From assembly GCA_030680355.1 (NCBI GenBank), contig JAUXVF010000012.1:36706-100705 (forward strand): DNA of 64,000 nucleotides, written 5' to 3'. Numbering within the stretch: position 1 is the first letter of the stretch; the number at the start of each line of letters is the position of its first letter. Under the pieces are notes generated by a model. That model was not told the DNA's origin, searched no databases, and saw only the letters and a program-made list of their open reading frames with translations. The position numbers and the translations under genes were made by a program. This DNA is from Caulobacter sp. Its GTDB lineage: Bacteria > Pseudomonadota > Alphaproteobacteria > Caulobacterales > Caulobacteraceae. Below are positions 44,746 to 53,656 of this stretch, in pieces.

Positions 44746-46290
44746 CTACGGCCTGGCGCCCAGCCTGGAGAGTTGCTCCAAGGCATTCCTGTTGCCCGGG
44801 TTCAGGTCCAGAGATTTCCGGTAAGCGGCGGTTGCCAATGCCTTTTTCCCATCTTTCGCATAGGCTTCGCCGAGGCTGTCAAACGCGTTCCAGCTGTCTG
44901 GATGAAGTTCGACATTGAGGCGAAGGATTGCGATGGAAGAGCGCACCTCCCCGTCCCCTAGCAACCTGTAGCCCCAGGCGGTCAGTTCGCCATCCGACAG
45001 GGCAAAGCCGGGTTCACGCTTCTGTAGGGCCTGATAGATCGCGGACGCCTGCTCGAAGCCCGTGCGCGCCAATTCTGCCGCGAAGGCTGCGCGGGTTGGC
45101 GCAATGCCTTGCGCGGTGGTTTTGTAAACGGTGAGCAGGTGCGCAGGCGCGCCGGTCTGGGCAGCGGGCCTGTCGAGGAAGGCCCGGCCGGCGCCGTCGC
45201 CCTTCAGGTAGCCGTCGAGAAAGTGACGGACGTATGTTTCCAGCCACCCGTTGGCGACGGATAGCTCGTCCTTGTCGTAGTTGCCGTAGTCGCTGTCCGC
45301 CCGAAACCGCTGACCCAACGTGACCGAGAAGTTCGAATGAACATAGGGCGCGAGCGTCACGCGATAGAGATCGGCATATTTCATCTTGTTGAGGAAGCTT
45401 CTGTCCTGGTTCATATCGGCCGGCAGGTCCTCCAGCTGCCTCGGCGTCGCGGCGACGTAAAGCATCGGCACGGTGACCCGATCGGGGGTCAGGAACCGCG
45501 ACTGCTCGATGACGTCAGGATAGCTCCGCACCGAACCGTCGAGTGAAACGAGTGCGGTGATCCGGGAGTCCTTTGCCGCCGCCATGACGTTGGCCAGGCC
45601 ACCCCAACTGTACCCCATGACCGCAAGATGATCGGTGTCGGCCTGAGGCAGGCTGTGGGCGTACCCAATCAGGTACTCGACGTCGCCCACCTGGGTTTCG
45701 ACGCCTTCGAGATCGTCCTTCATGCCGTCCAGGGTTTGGCCGGTGCTCGGACTGGCGATCACGATATAGCCCTGGCTTGCGAGATATTCGCAAAGGTCGG
45801 CATTTTCAAAGGCGGGCGCTCGATAGCTGGGCGCATAGATGATGACGGGAAACTTGCCTGAACTCGCGGCCGCATCACGACGGGCCAGCATCGGCGCGGC
45901 GAGCTCGGCCCTGCTTCGGTCGGTCGGGAGGGCGCTGACCCGACTGTCTATAAAACCGGTTTCCAACCGCGCCCGCTCCGCCGGATTGGCGGGAAAATTG
46001 TCAGACGTTCCACCCAGCCGCAGATAGTCGCCGACGTTCGTGGCGCGCCCGGTCCCCTTCTCGGCCGGATACCAGATCAGCGTCTGGATTGGCCGCGCTC
46101 GCTCCCCGATCGTCGCCTTGCCGGTGTACGGATCTGCGGCGCCGCGATAGCTCCGGGACAGGTCATATTGCTCGACCACCCGCAGACCCACCGGGTGAGG
46201 CCCGGGCGGATTGATGCGGGTGAAGTTTGACTGGGCCGAAGCCATGCTGGGGGCGATCAGCAGCGCAATCGTCAACAGGAACCTTCGCAT
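44746..46290 (-). CDS. Secreted alpha/beta hydrolase with C-terminal TPR region
   Basis: A 514-aa protein. It starts with the signal peptide MRRFLLTIALLIAPSMASAQ. The hydrolase core has YAPSYRAPAFENADLCEYLA and the nucleophile elbow GYSWGG in LAVMGYSWGGLANVMAA. The last 80 residues form two TPR-like helices pairs (NAFDSLGEAYAKDGKKALAT, AYRKSLDLNPGN). Such dienelactone-hydrolase or lipase proteins with a TPR tail occur in several Bacteroidetes and Caulobacterales. The DNA by eye is less GC-rich than its neighbours, a hint of later acquisition. The 266-base gap upstream holds its likely promoter, with TTGCGA and TATGCA 16 bases apart. The substrate is unknown. Confidence 0.75.
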   Translation of the reverse strand: MRRFLLTIALLIAPSMASAQSNFTRINPPGPHPVGLRVVEQYDLSRSYRGAADPYTGKATIGERARPIQTLIWYPAEKGTGRATNVGDYLRLGGTSDNFPANPAERARLETGFIDSRVSALPTDRSRAELAAPMLARRDAAASSGKFPVIIYAPSYRAPAFENADLCEYLASQGYIVIASPSTGQTLDGMKDDLEGVETQVGDVEYLIGYAHSLPQADTDHLAVMGYSWGGLANVMAAAKDSRITALVSLDGSVRSYPDVIEQSRFLTPDRVTVPMLYVAATPRQLEDLPADMNQDRSFLNKMKYADLYRVTLAPYVHSNFSVTLGQRFRADSDYGNYDKDELSVANGWLETYVRHFLDGYLKGDGAGRAFLDRPAAQTGAPAHLLTVYKTTAQGIAPTRAAFAAELARTGFEQASAIYQALQKREPGFALSDGELTAWGYRLLGDGEVRSSIAILRLNVELHPDSWNAFDSLGEAYAKDGKKALATAAYRKSLDLNPGNRNALEQLSRLGARP

Positions 46291-46556
46291 CGAAACTCCT
46301 TTGAGGTGCGCACGACCGGTGTGGTGGCGTCCCTCCAGGCCCGCGCGCGCCTCTCGGGTTTAGGCGAAGCACCGCGGAAGCGATGGCTTGTAAGCTGACC
46401 GTCAATGCCGCTGTGTCTGCGGGGCATGTCAATCGGCGATTGCATACTTTCAAGGTAAAGCTTCGCAAGAGGAATTCGCAGATGTGAGGCCGGTAGACGA
46501 TTCGCATTTCGGCCGGCCACGATCGTTCTGCGCGCCGACCGCCAGGGCATCACTGA

Positions 46557-47360
46557 CTACAGAGGGACTTCAAGCGTCATTCCGTCATAGGCCGGCTCTA
46601 TACCGTCTGGCAGTTCCGCCCGTAGCGCGTTGTAATCCATATCAATATGCATGTTCGTCAGAATGGCGCGCCGCGGATTGACCCGGGCAATCCAGTCCAG
46701 GGTCTGCCGCAGATGGGCATGGGTCGGATGCGGCGCGTGGCGCAAGGCATCGACGATCCAGGTGTCGACCCCGGCCAGGGCCACGAAAGCGTCTTCCGGC
46801 AATCCGTTGACGTCCGGCGAATAGGCCACGTCGCCCAGACGATAGCCCACACAGCGGATGTTGCCATGCTCCTGGTCGAAGGTGACGACCGGGACCGCGC
46901 CCGAGGGGCCGTCGATCTCGAAGGCCTGGCCGTGCGGCGGCAGGTCGTGAGGATCCAGAATCGCCGGGTAGCCATTGGTGCTGTTGAAGATATAGCCGAA
47001 CCGCTGGCGCAGGCTGTCGCGTGTGGCGGCGTCCATCCAGGCCGGGATCTGGGCCCGTTGACGCAGAAAGAAGGCCCGGACGTCGTCAATGCCATGCGCC
47101 TGGTCGGCATGGTCATGGGTGAACAGCACCGCGTCCAGTCGGGTCACGCCGGCGGCGATGGCCTGCTCCCGCAGGTCGGGGGCGGTATCGATGAGGACGG
47201 TGGTCTCCGGCCCCTCCCCCTTGCGACGAACGAGCAGGGAGCAGCGACGACGCCGGTTTTTGAGCTCGGCGGGGTCGCAGACGCCCCAGGCGCCATCGGC
47301 ACGCGGCACGCCGCCGGAGGAACCGCAGCCCAGGATGGTGACCTCCAGGGCGCCGCTCAC
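46557..47360 (-). CDS. Metallo-beta-lactamase-fold hydrolase (PhnP-like)
   Basis: A 267-aa MBL-fold protein with the zinc motif HDHADQAHGID and a Cys-containing N-terminal signature GCGSSGGVPRADGAWGVCDP. From memory this is typical of PhnP-like phosphodiesterases and relatives of PqqB. Further metal ligands are probably the His in VVTFDQEHGNIRCVGYR, the Asp in GDVAYSPDV and the His in MHIDMDY. It overlaps tatD by four bases and is the last gene of the rlpA-tmk-holB-tatD-MBL string. The family may act on cyclic nucleotide or phosphonate-derived phosphodiesters; the real substrate is unknown. Confidence 0.85.
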   Translation of the reverse strand: MSGALEVTILGCGSSGGVPRADGAWGVCDPAELKNRRRRCSLLVRRKGEGPETTVLIDTAPDLREQAIAAGVTRLDAVLFTHDHADQAHGIDDVRAFFLRQRAQIPAWMDAATRDSLRQRFGYIFNSTNGYPAILDPHDLPPHGQAFEIDGPSGAVPVVTFDQEHGNIRCVGYRLGDVAYSPDVNGLPEDAFVALAGVDTWIVDALRHAPHPTHAHLRQTLDWIARVNPRRAILTNMHIDMDYNALRAELPDGIEPAYDGMTLEVPL

Positions 47361-48136
47361 GGCCGCGGGATCCGGTCAAACAGGGCGAAGAAGGCGTCCT
47401 CGGTGCGTTGCTCTGCCTCGGCCGGGCTCCAGCCGCGGATTTCCGCCAGTTTGGTCAGCACATGCGGCAGGTAGGCCGGCTCATTGCGGCGGCCGCGCAT
47501 GGGCACTGGCGCCAGATACGGGCAGTCTGTCTCGACGATGATGCGATCGGCGGGCATGGCGGCGATGACATCGCGCACCTCCTGGGCCGCCTTGAAGGTG
47601 GCGATGCCCGAGACCGAGAACCAGGCGCCCAGCGCCGCCGCCCGTGCCGCCAGGTCCGCGCCGCTGGTGTAGCAGTGCATGAGGATGCGGAACGGCCCGG
47701 CCGCGTATTCCTCTTCCAGGATGGCGGCCATGACGTCATCGGCCTCGCGGGTGTGAACCACCAGCGGTAGTCCGGTCTCGCGCGCGGCGATGATATGCTG
47801 GCGGAACACCGCCGCCTGGAGATCGCGCGGGCTCAGGTCATAGTGGAAATCGAGGCCGGTTTCGCCGATGCCGACCACCCTGGGACGCTTCGCCAGCTGG
47901 ATCAGGATATCGGCGGTAAGCGCCGGATTTTCCTTGGCTTCGTGCGGGTGCGTTCCGACGGTGGCCCAGATGTCGTCATGAGCCTCGGCGACGGCGTAGG
48001 TCGCATCGAAGGTCGACACCTTGTCGCTGATATTGACCATCAAGGCGACGCCGGCCTCGCGGGCCCGGTCAATGACGGCGGCCTGATCCTCGGCGAACTG
48101 CGGCGCGTGGAGATTGACGTGACTGTCGATCAGCAT
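47357..48136 (-). CDS. TatD-family metal-dependent DNase/hydrolase
   Basis: A 259-aa TIM-barrel hydrolase. Motifs are IGETGLDFHYDLSP (metal Glu), FRQHIIAARETGLPLVVHTR (His), LMHCYTSGAD (His) and IIVETDCPYLAP (Asp). The first motif is unusual: MLIDSHVNLHAP has H-x-N where TatD proteins have H-x-H, so one metal ligand is replaced by Asn. It lies between holB and the MBL gene in the tmk-holB string, the same place as E. coli ycfH, and may act in DNA repair or 3' trimming. Confidence 0.9.
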   Translation of the reverse strand: MLIDSHVNLHAPQFAEDQAAVIDRAREAGVALMVNISDKVSTFDATYAVAEAHDDIWATVGTHPHEAKENPALTADILIQLAKRPRVVGIGETGLDFHYDLSPRDLQAAVFRQHIIAARETGLPLVVHTREADDVMAAILEEEYAAGPFRILMHCYTSGADLAARAAALGAWFSVSGIATFKAAQEVRDVIAAMPADRIIVETDCPYLAPVPMRGRRNEPAYLPHVLTKLAEIRGWSPAEAEQRTEDAFFALFDRIPRP

Positions 48137-48140
48137 GCGG

Positions 48141-49142
48141 TCAGGCCGCCGCCGCCGCGCGCAATTCGCGCAGGGCGGTCCAGAAGGCGTCGGCGCGGTC
48201 TAGATTGAGGCCCTCCGCTTGCCGGGGCAGGACACAGAGCCGCTCCCAGGCCAGAACCCAGCGATCGAGCCCCTCCCCCACGCCGCTCATCGCCTGGCCG
48301 ACGGCCATGTCGTGAATCTGGGCGGCCAGACGGTCAAACAGCAGATCGAAACGCGCCTGCCCTTCGCCGCCGCGAAACCCGTCGGCCATGGCCAGCAGGG
48401 CGGCCTCGTCGAGCCGGGGAAGGTTCTGCAGGATGGCGTGGGCGGCGTCGTCGGCGCCCAGGGCGTCGGCGGCCGCCAGCCGGATGGCCAGGCCCGGCGC
48501 GCCGCCGGCCATTTTCGCCAGCCGCTCGGCCTGATGCTGGGTCAGGTCGGTTCTGGCGGTTAAGAAATCGGTGGTCAGAGCTTCGCCCGGCGCGGTGAAG
48601 GCCAGCCGCCGGCAACGCGACCGGATGGTCGGCAGCAATCGTCCAGGTGCGTGGGAGACCAGAAAGATGACTCCGCGCGGCGGCGGCTCTTCGAGGGTCT
48701 TGAGAATGGCGTTGGCGGCATTGACGTTCAGGTCGTCGGCGGCGTCGACGATGGCGATCCGGTAGGGCGAGATGGCCGGGGTCTGGGAAAAGAACTCCGC
48801 CATCTTCCGCGCCTCATCGACGGGAATGACCTTGCGGACCTTGCCGTCTTCGCCGAGCCGTTCGAGCACCATGATGTCGGGATGGGATCGGGCCGCCACC
48901 TGGCGGACCACGGGATCGGACCCGGACGCGCCCAGCACGCCATTGGCCGGATCCGGCTTGGCGCCCAGCAGGCGGCGGGCAGCGCGGAAGGCGAATGTCG
49001 CCTTGCCCACGCCCTCGGGCCCGGTCAGCAGCCAGGCATGATGCAGGCGGCCCCGCTCGATAGCCTCCAGAAAGGCGTGTTCCTGCTTCTCGGCGCCCTC
49101 AAGGGCGAAGGCGTCGCGCGGATGGACGGGAGCCTCGCTCAT
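48141..49142 (-). CDS. holB: DNA polymerase III delta-prime subunit
   Basis: A 333-aa clamp-loader subunit with an AAA+ fold. The Walker A-like loop GPEGVGKATFAFRAARR is near residue 38, and the SRC motif region is IRSRCRRLAF. The sensor stretch ILKTLEEPPPRGVIFLVSHA is typical. The four zinc cysteines of E. coli delta-prime are absent. It follows tmk with a four-base overlap, an order conserved in many bacteria. A short DAA linker in AIVDAADDLNVNAANAILK is the Walker B equivalent without the catalytic acidic pair. Confidence 0.93.
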   Translation of the reverse strand: MSEAPVHPRDAFALEGAEKQEHAFLEAIERGRLHHAWLLTGPEGVGKATFAFRAARRLLGAKPDPANGVLGASGSDPVVRQVAARSHPDIMVLERLGEDGKVRKVIPVDEARKMAEFFSQTPAISPYRIAIVDAADDLNVNAANAILKTLEEPPPRGVIFLVSHAPGRLLPTIRSRCRRLAFTAPGEALTTDFLTARTDLTQHQAERLAKMAGGAPGLAIRLAAADALGADDAAHAILQNLPRLDEAALLAMADGFRGGEGQARFDLLFDRLAAQIHDMAVGQAMSGVGEGLDRWVLAWERLCVLPRQAEGLNLDRADAFWTALRELRAAAAA

Positions 49143-49768
49143 GCCGCCAGCCGGGTCATGACGGCCGCCCAGACGGCGTCGGCCACGGCCGCCTCGGTTC
49201 CCGAAGCGTCGATGATCACGCAGCGGTCCGGTTCAGCTCTGGCGATGGCCAGATAGGCGTCGCGGAGGCGGTGATGGAATTCCAGGCCCTTGGTCTCGAA
49301 CCGGACCTCGAACATGTCGCGGCCAAAGGCGCGCTCCAGACCGATCTCCGGCGGCAGGTCAAAGACCAGGGTCAGGTCGGGCTGGTTGTCGCCGACCACC
49401 GCCTGTTCGACCAGGGCGATGAACTCGGCCGACACGCCGCCGCCGGCCCCCTGATAGGCCCGCGTCGAGTCGGCGAAACGATCACAGACCACCCAGTCGC
49501 CCTGCTCCAGGGCCGGCACAATGGTGCGCTCGAGATGATCCCGGCGCGCGGCGTTCATCATCAGGGTTTCCGACAACGGCGACCAACGGTCGGCGCCGCC
49601 CTCGACCAGCAGACCGCGCAACGCCTCGGCGCCGTCCGAGCCGCCGGGCTCGCGCGTGCGGATCGCCTGGCGGCCTTCAGCCAGCAGACGGGTGGTGAGG
49701 ATACGGGACTGGGTGGACTTGCCGGTCCCCTCGCCGCCCTCGAACGTGATGAATTTGCCGCGTGACAC
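49139..49768 (-). CDS. tmk: Thymidylate kinase
   Basis: A 209-aa kinase that makes dTDP from dTMP. It has the P-loop FEGGEGTGKSTQSRIL, the DRF motif VCDRFADSTRAYQGAGGG, TREPGGSDGAEALRGLL and PDLTLVFDLPPEIGLERA. The gene overlaps holB by four bases and lies 59 bases after rlpA on the same strand. Length and motifs are normal. Confidence 0.96.
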   Translation of the reverse strand: MSRGKFITFEGGEGTGKSTQSRILTTRLLAEGRQAIRTREPGGSDGAEALRGLLVEGGADRWSPLSETLMMNAARRDHLERTIVPALEQGDWVVCDRFADSTRAYQGAGGGVSAEFIALVEQAVVGDNQPDLTLVFDLPPEIGLERAFGRDMFEVRFETKGLEFHHRLRDAYLAIARAEPDRCVIIDASGTEAAVADAVWAAVMTRLAA

Positions 49769-49827
49769 GGCCCTCCATCGGACGGAACGGCGGCGATGTC
49801 CAGAATGGGAGGGTCCGCGACTGTGGA

Positions 49828-50349
49828 CTATTTCCGAGCCGGAGCCGCGGGACCGAGATAGCGGACCCTGACACGGGCGACGCCCTTGCGATCGGTGCCC
49901 AGTTGCTGCGCGGCGGCGCGTGACAGGTCGATGATTCGGCCCGCCACGAAGGGGCCCCGGTCGTTGACCCGCACGCGGATCTTGCGACCGGTGTCGAGGT
50001 CGGTGACCTCCACCATACTGGGCAGCGGCAGGGTTTTGTGGGCCGCCGACGGTCGGTCCATGTCGAACACCTCGCCATTGGCGGTGTTGCGGTTGTGAAA
50101 CTGCTCGCCGTACCAGCTGGCGATGCCCTTTTCGTCGTATCGGGGGTCTTCCTTCGGCGTGTACCAGACGCCGCGCACCTCATAGGGGCGCATGGTCGCT
50201 GGCACCCGTCCGCTCGACGACATGGGCGGCCGCGAGGCGCCGGGCCCGTCGTCGATGGCGTAGCGGGGCGAGGCGCAGGCGGCCAGGGTCGCGCAGCTCA
50301 AAACCGCGATGACCAGTCCTCGAATGGTTCCGTGCCCGGCAACCGCCAT
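49828..50349 (-). CDS. rlpA: RlpA-family septal ring lipoprotein
   Basis: A 173-aa exported lipoprotein with signal MAVAGHGTIRGLVIAVLSC and lipobox LAAC. The double-psi beta-barrel domain includes GIASWYGEQFHNRNTANGE, PLPSMVEVTDLDTGRKI and VRVNDRGPFVAGRIIDLS, in which the Asp after the Asn of NDRGPF is a catalytic residue in active RlpA. RlpA cleaves denuded glycan strands at the septum. The SPOR domain of longer RlpA proteins is absent. The start is the one that begins the signal peptide; 72 upstream codons are rejected. It heads the tmk-holB operon. Confidence 0.9.
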   Translation of the reverse strand: MAVAGHGTIRGLVIAVLSCATLAACASPRYAIDDGPGASRPPMSSSGRVPATMRPYEVRGVWYTPKEDPRYDEKGIASWYGEQFHNRNTANGEVFDMDRPSAAHKTLPLPSMVEVTDLDTGRKIRVRVNDRGPFVAGRIIDLSRAAAQQLGTDRKGVARVRVRYLGPAAPARK

Positions 50350-50467
50350 CGGCGCTGTCCTCCTCGATGCCGACAAAGGATGCCGCAAAGGGTTTTCAGC
50401 GTGGTTAAGGCCGTCGACGCCGGCTCTTGAGCGACTACAGTGGACAAAAATGGGACGGAAACCGCCA

Positions 50468-51703
50468 ATGACCTCGACCATGCCTCGCCAGGGCGCGCCC
50501 TGGACCGACGTGAAGGCCCGCATGACGGCCATGGCCGGCGGCGACGTCAAATGGCGCGACGGCAAGGCCGCAGTCTATGTGTTCAACGCCGGCGAGGACG
50601 TCGAACAGGTCCAGAAAGAGGCCTACGCGATGTTCGCCTCCGAGAACGGGCTTGGGCCGGCCGCCTTCCCAAGCCTTGCCCGGATGGAGAAGGAGGTTCT
50701 GGCCAACGGCCTGGAACTGCTCCATGCCCCCGAGGGCGCGGCCGGGGCCATGACCAGCGGCGGCACCGACTCCATCCTGATGGCGGTCAAGGCGGCCCGC
50801 GACCATGCCCGCAAGGTGCGCGGCGTCGCCGGCCCCCTCAATCTAGTCCTGCCGCAATCGGCCCATCCGGCCTTCGACAAGGCCTGCCTGGTGATGGAGA
50901 TCGAGGTCCGCCGCACGCCGCTCAAGGCCTGGCTGGCCGACCCCGCGGCCATGGAGGCGGCCGCCGACGAGGCCACCGTCATGATCGTCGGCTCCGCCCC
51001 CTGCTTCCCCTATGGCCTGTTCGACCCGATCGAGGCGCTGAGCGATCTGGCCCTGCGCCGGGACCTCTGGCTGCATGTCGACGCCTGCGTCGGGGGCTAT
51101 ATCGCGCCGTTCGTGCGGATGAACGGCGGCGACGTGCCGGTGTTCGACTTCGCCGCGCCGGGCGTCCGTTCAATGTCGGCTGACCTGCATAAATACGGCT
51201 ACTGCGCCAAGGGCGCCTCGACGGTGTTCTTCCGCTCTGCCGAGTTGCGCAAGCTGATGATCTTCGAGGTCGGCGACTGGCCGGCCGGCAAGATGACCAC
51301 CCCTACCCTCGCCGGCACCCGGCCCGGCGGCGCCATCGCCGCAGCCTGGGCGGTGATGAATTTCCTCGGGGTCGTAGGCTACCGCGCCAAGCACGGCATG
51401 GTGACCAAGGCGCGGGAGATCATCGAGGCCGGGGTCACGGCCCGTGGTTTCCGCGTCATCGGGACGCCGCAGTTGGGCATCGTCGCCTTCACCCGCGACG
51501 ACGTCGACTGTCTGGCCATTCTCGGCAAGCTCTATGAGCGCGGCTGGGTGACCAGCGCCACCACCGAGCCGCGTGGGCTGCATCTGATGCTGTCGCCGGT
51601 GCATCTGGGCGTGGCCGAGGCCTATCTGGCCGACCTCGACTGGGCCACGGACGCGGCCCGCGGGCAGACCGCCGACGGGACCTCCGCCGGGTACGCGCGT
51701 TAG
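50468..51703 (+). CDS. PLP-dependent decarboxylase/lyase, sphingosine-1-phosphate-lyase type
   Basis: A 411-aa fold-type I PLP enzyme. It has AMTSGGTDSILMAVKAARDH at about 96-115, the stretch LWLHVDACVGGYIAP, and the PLP Lys in SMSADLHKYGYCAKGAS. FASENGLGPAAFPSLARME is, from memory, close to group II decarboxylases that split sphingosine phosphate or related amino alcohol phosphates. Caulobacter makes sphingolipids, so a breakdown role is plausible, though bacterial members also act on tyrosine or glutamate. The start could also be an ATG at 50450. It is convergent with the FkbM gene and divergent from rlpA. Confidence 0.82.
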   Translation: MTSTMPRQGAPWTDVKARMTAMAGGDVKWRDGKAAVYVFNAGEDVEQVQKEAYAMFASENGLGPAAFPSLARMEKEVLANGLELLHAPEGAAGAMTSGGTDSILMAVKAARDHARKVRGVAGPLNLVLPQSAHPAFDKACLVMEIEVRRTPLKAWLADPAAMEAAADEATVMIVGSAPCFPYGLFDPIEALSDLALRRDLWLHVDACVGGYIAPFVRMNGGDVPVFDFAAPGVRSMSADLHKYGYCAKGASTVFFRSAELRKLMIFEVGDWPAGKMTTPTLAGTRPGGAIAAAWAVMNFLGVVGYRAKHGMVTKAREIIEAGVTARGFRVIGTPQLGIVAFTRDDVDCLAILGKLYERGWVTSATTEPRGLHLMLSPVHLGVAEAYLADLDWATDAARGQTADGTSAGYAR

Positions 51704-52530
51704 GCTGGCGTCACGGGCCGAAAGACGTACATGGCGTTGGCGCGGTTGTGGACCTTGCGCACATAGCCAAGCGACGTCATCCGCCCCAGCAGGTCTTCCA
51801 CCCACTGGCCGCCGGAGCTGTGCTCGATGACGATGGCCCTGGGCCAGAGCGCCGGCGGCGCCGTCTCGAAAAAGGGGCAGAGAACGCGGTCCTCCCAGCC
51901 CTCGACATCGATCTTCAGGGCGTCGATGTGGTCGACGCCGGCCTCACGCACCAGATCAAGCAGGGGCCTCACCGGGGTCTCGATGCCGGCCCCCGCGCCG
52001 AGGATGGACGTGCCACCCAGATCGGTCGCCGGGTAGAGGACGACCGTACCGGCGGTCGGGCCGACGGCTTCATTGAACCGGTGCGCGGAAAAGCCGTTCA
52101 GGGCCATGTTCAGGGACATGCGCTCAAACAGCGTCGGCAGCGGCTCGATGGCCAGGACCCGGGCGCCTCGGCTCGCCGCGAACAGCGAGAAAAACCCCAT
52201 GTTGGCCCCGACATCGACGAAGACGGCCCCCGGCTTGAGGATGCGGGACAGCCAGCGGGTCTCGTCGGCGTTGTAGCAGCGGCCGCACACCGCGCTCTTG
52301 GAGTCGGTCTGGTTGTCATGCGGATGGAACCGCACCTTCAGGCCAAACAGCGTGGCGTCCACCGGTCCCGCCCGCGCGGCCTTGAAGGCATTGATCGCCG
52401 GCCGTCGCAAACGGCTGAAACCCAGCGGTGTGCTGTGAAACCAGCGAAGAATCCGCCGCTGCGCCGCTGTCGGCGGGAAGGTTCCGTGGGCCGGGTGCAG
52501 CGTCAGGTCGACCGTGTTGCTGATGCTCAT
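51700..52530 (-). CDS. FkbM family methyltransferase
   Basis: A 276-aa SAM-dependent methyltransferase. The SAM-binding motif FVDVGANMGFFSLFAASRGA is followed by VLAIEPLPTLFERMSLNMAL and the later HIDALKIDVEGWEDRVL, the FkbM domain signature. Such enzymes methylate sugars or hydroxyls on polysaccharides and natural products. An added loop carries two cysteines, one of them in SAVCGRCYNADE, which may bind metal. The target is unknown. It overlaps the PLP enzyme gene tail to tail by four bases. Confidence 0.9.
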   Translation of the reverse strand: MSISNTVDLTLHPAHGTFPPTAAQRRILRWFHSTPLGFSRLRRPAINAFKAARAGPVDATLFGLKVRFHPHDNQTDSKSAVCGRCYNADETRWLSRILKPGAVFVDVGANMGFFSLFAASRGARVLAIEPLPTLFERMSLNMALNGFSAHRFNEAVGPTAGTVVLYPATDLGGTSILGAGAGIETPVRPLLDLVREAGVDHIDALKIDVEGWEDRVLCPFFETAPPALWPRAIVIEHSSGGQWVEDLLGRMTSLGYVRKVHNRANAMYVFRPVTPA

Positions 52531-52735
52531 GCCGACGGCCCCGGATCCAGGAACAGCAACGAGGACCGCCGCTGGGACCTGTCGAGTCCTAGTTGTCTTC
52601 TTCGCTCTTGAAAAGCCGCCGCCGCCGGTCGGGCGCAGGCGGTGAAATTATTCGGGGGCATCGATTATCAGGCTCGCCATGCCACTCAGGGCATGATGCT
52701 CTTCCACTTCAACCATTCCTTGAGGGGGGATTCGA

Positions 52736-53149
52736 ATGCCTACTTTTTCCGGACACTCTGTCCGAACACTGGCGGTCGTCAGCGCGGCGCTGTCTCTGGG
52801 CGCCTGCGCCACGGTGACCCGCGGCGGAAACGACGCCTGGGTCGTCAACAGCGAGCCGACGGGGGCAAAGGTCGAGACCAGCAATGGTCATCAGTGCCCG
52901 GCGACACCCTGCGCGATCAAGATGAGCCGAAAATCGGAGTTCGTCGCCACCATCAGCAAGCCCGGGTACAAAACGGCCACCGTGACCGTGACGCACAAGA
53001 CCGCCGGCGCCGGCGCCGCGGGGGTCGCCGGCAATGTGCTGGTCGGCGGGGTTATCGGACTGGGCGTCGACATGTACACCGGCGCGTCGCAGGACCTGGT
53101 CCCCAACCCGGTGATGGTCACCTTGGAACCTGAGACCGCCCCGGACTGA
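52736..53149 (+). CDS. Lipoprotein with PEGA-like domain
   Basis: A 137-aa lipoprotein with signal peptide MPTFSGHSVRTLAVVSAALS and lipobox LGAC at Cys24. The mature part reads VNSEPTGAKVETSNGHQCPA then TPCAIKMSRKSEFVATISKP, a PEGA-type beta sandwich (SxPxGAxV...CxTPC). A Gly/Ala-rich stretch (GAGAAGVAGNVLVGGVIGLG) follows, long and apolar enough to be buried or membrane-inserted. Two cysteines (Cys near 54 and 59) could pair. Homologues are widespread and unnamed. GAGGGGGGA precedes the ATG. Confidence 0.75.
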   Translation: MPTFSGHSVRTLAVVSAALSLGACATVTRGGNDAWVVNSEPTGAKVETSNGHQCPATPCAIKMSRKSEFVATISKPGYKTATVTVTHKTAGAGAAGVAGNVLVGGVIGLGVDMYTGASQDLVPNPVMVTLEPETAPD

Positions 53150-53341
53150 CCGGGAAAGGCGGGGGGCGGTCCAAGACGAAGGGTTTCGGCGATTCCTGGC
53201 GCTGCCTCGGCTGCATCCCCGGGGCGTGGCCAGGGGCATATCCGCGGCAGAGGCAATGCCGCGGTCGGCCCGCGCCGAAATCCGCCGGCCTTGTTTGGCG
53301 CCGGGTCAAACGCGGCGCTCGCCCTGATGATGTCGGGCCCT

Positions 53342-53656
53342 TTAGAAGCGCCGCCCCCGAACGACATCGACTGTGCCGACGAATAGAACCAGCCCATAGC
53401 TGTCGAGCATCGGCGAGATCAGATCCACCAACGCGTCGGTCTTGTCCTGTGATGTCACGGTCAGGAAGATGAGCTTTGCCTGGGCGCCGCTGACTTCCTC
53501 GTCCGTCCAGGCGCCGCCATGGCCCGCGCCGCCGAGAACCGGCAGGAGGCTGTAGCCCAGAATGCCCACTTCCTTTGCCGCTTTTATAATGAGCGGGGCC
53601 AGGGGACGATCGAGGAGAACCTCGATCCTGCGACGCTGAACAATATTGACCGTCAT
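53342..53656 (-). CDS. sbtB: PII-like protein SbtB
   Basis: A 104-aa protein of the PII fold with the pattern VNIVQRRRIEVLLDRPLAPL, then KEVGILGYSLLPVLGG, a Gly-rich T-loop (AGHGGAWTDEEVSGA), and LIFLTVTSQDKTDALVDLIS. It is encoded directly after sbtA, overlapping by four bases (ATGA). In cyanobacteria SbtB is the adenylate-sensing partner of the bicarbonate transporter SbtA. The pairing makes the assignment. The sensory ligand in this bacterium is unknown. It is the last gene before the PEGA-like lipoprotein gene, to which it is convergent. Confidence 0.85.
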   Translation of the reverse strand: MTVNIVQRRRIEVLLDRPLAPLIIKAAKEVGILGYSLLPVLGGAGHGGAWTDEEVSGAQAKLIFLTVTSQDKTDALVDLISPMLDSYGLVLFVGTVDVVRGRRF

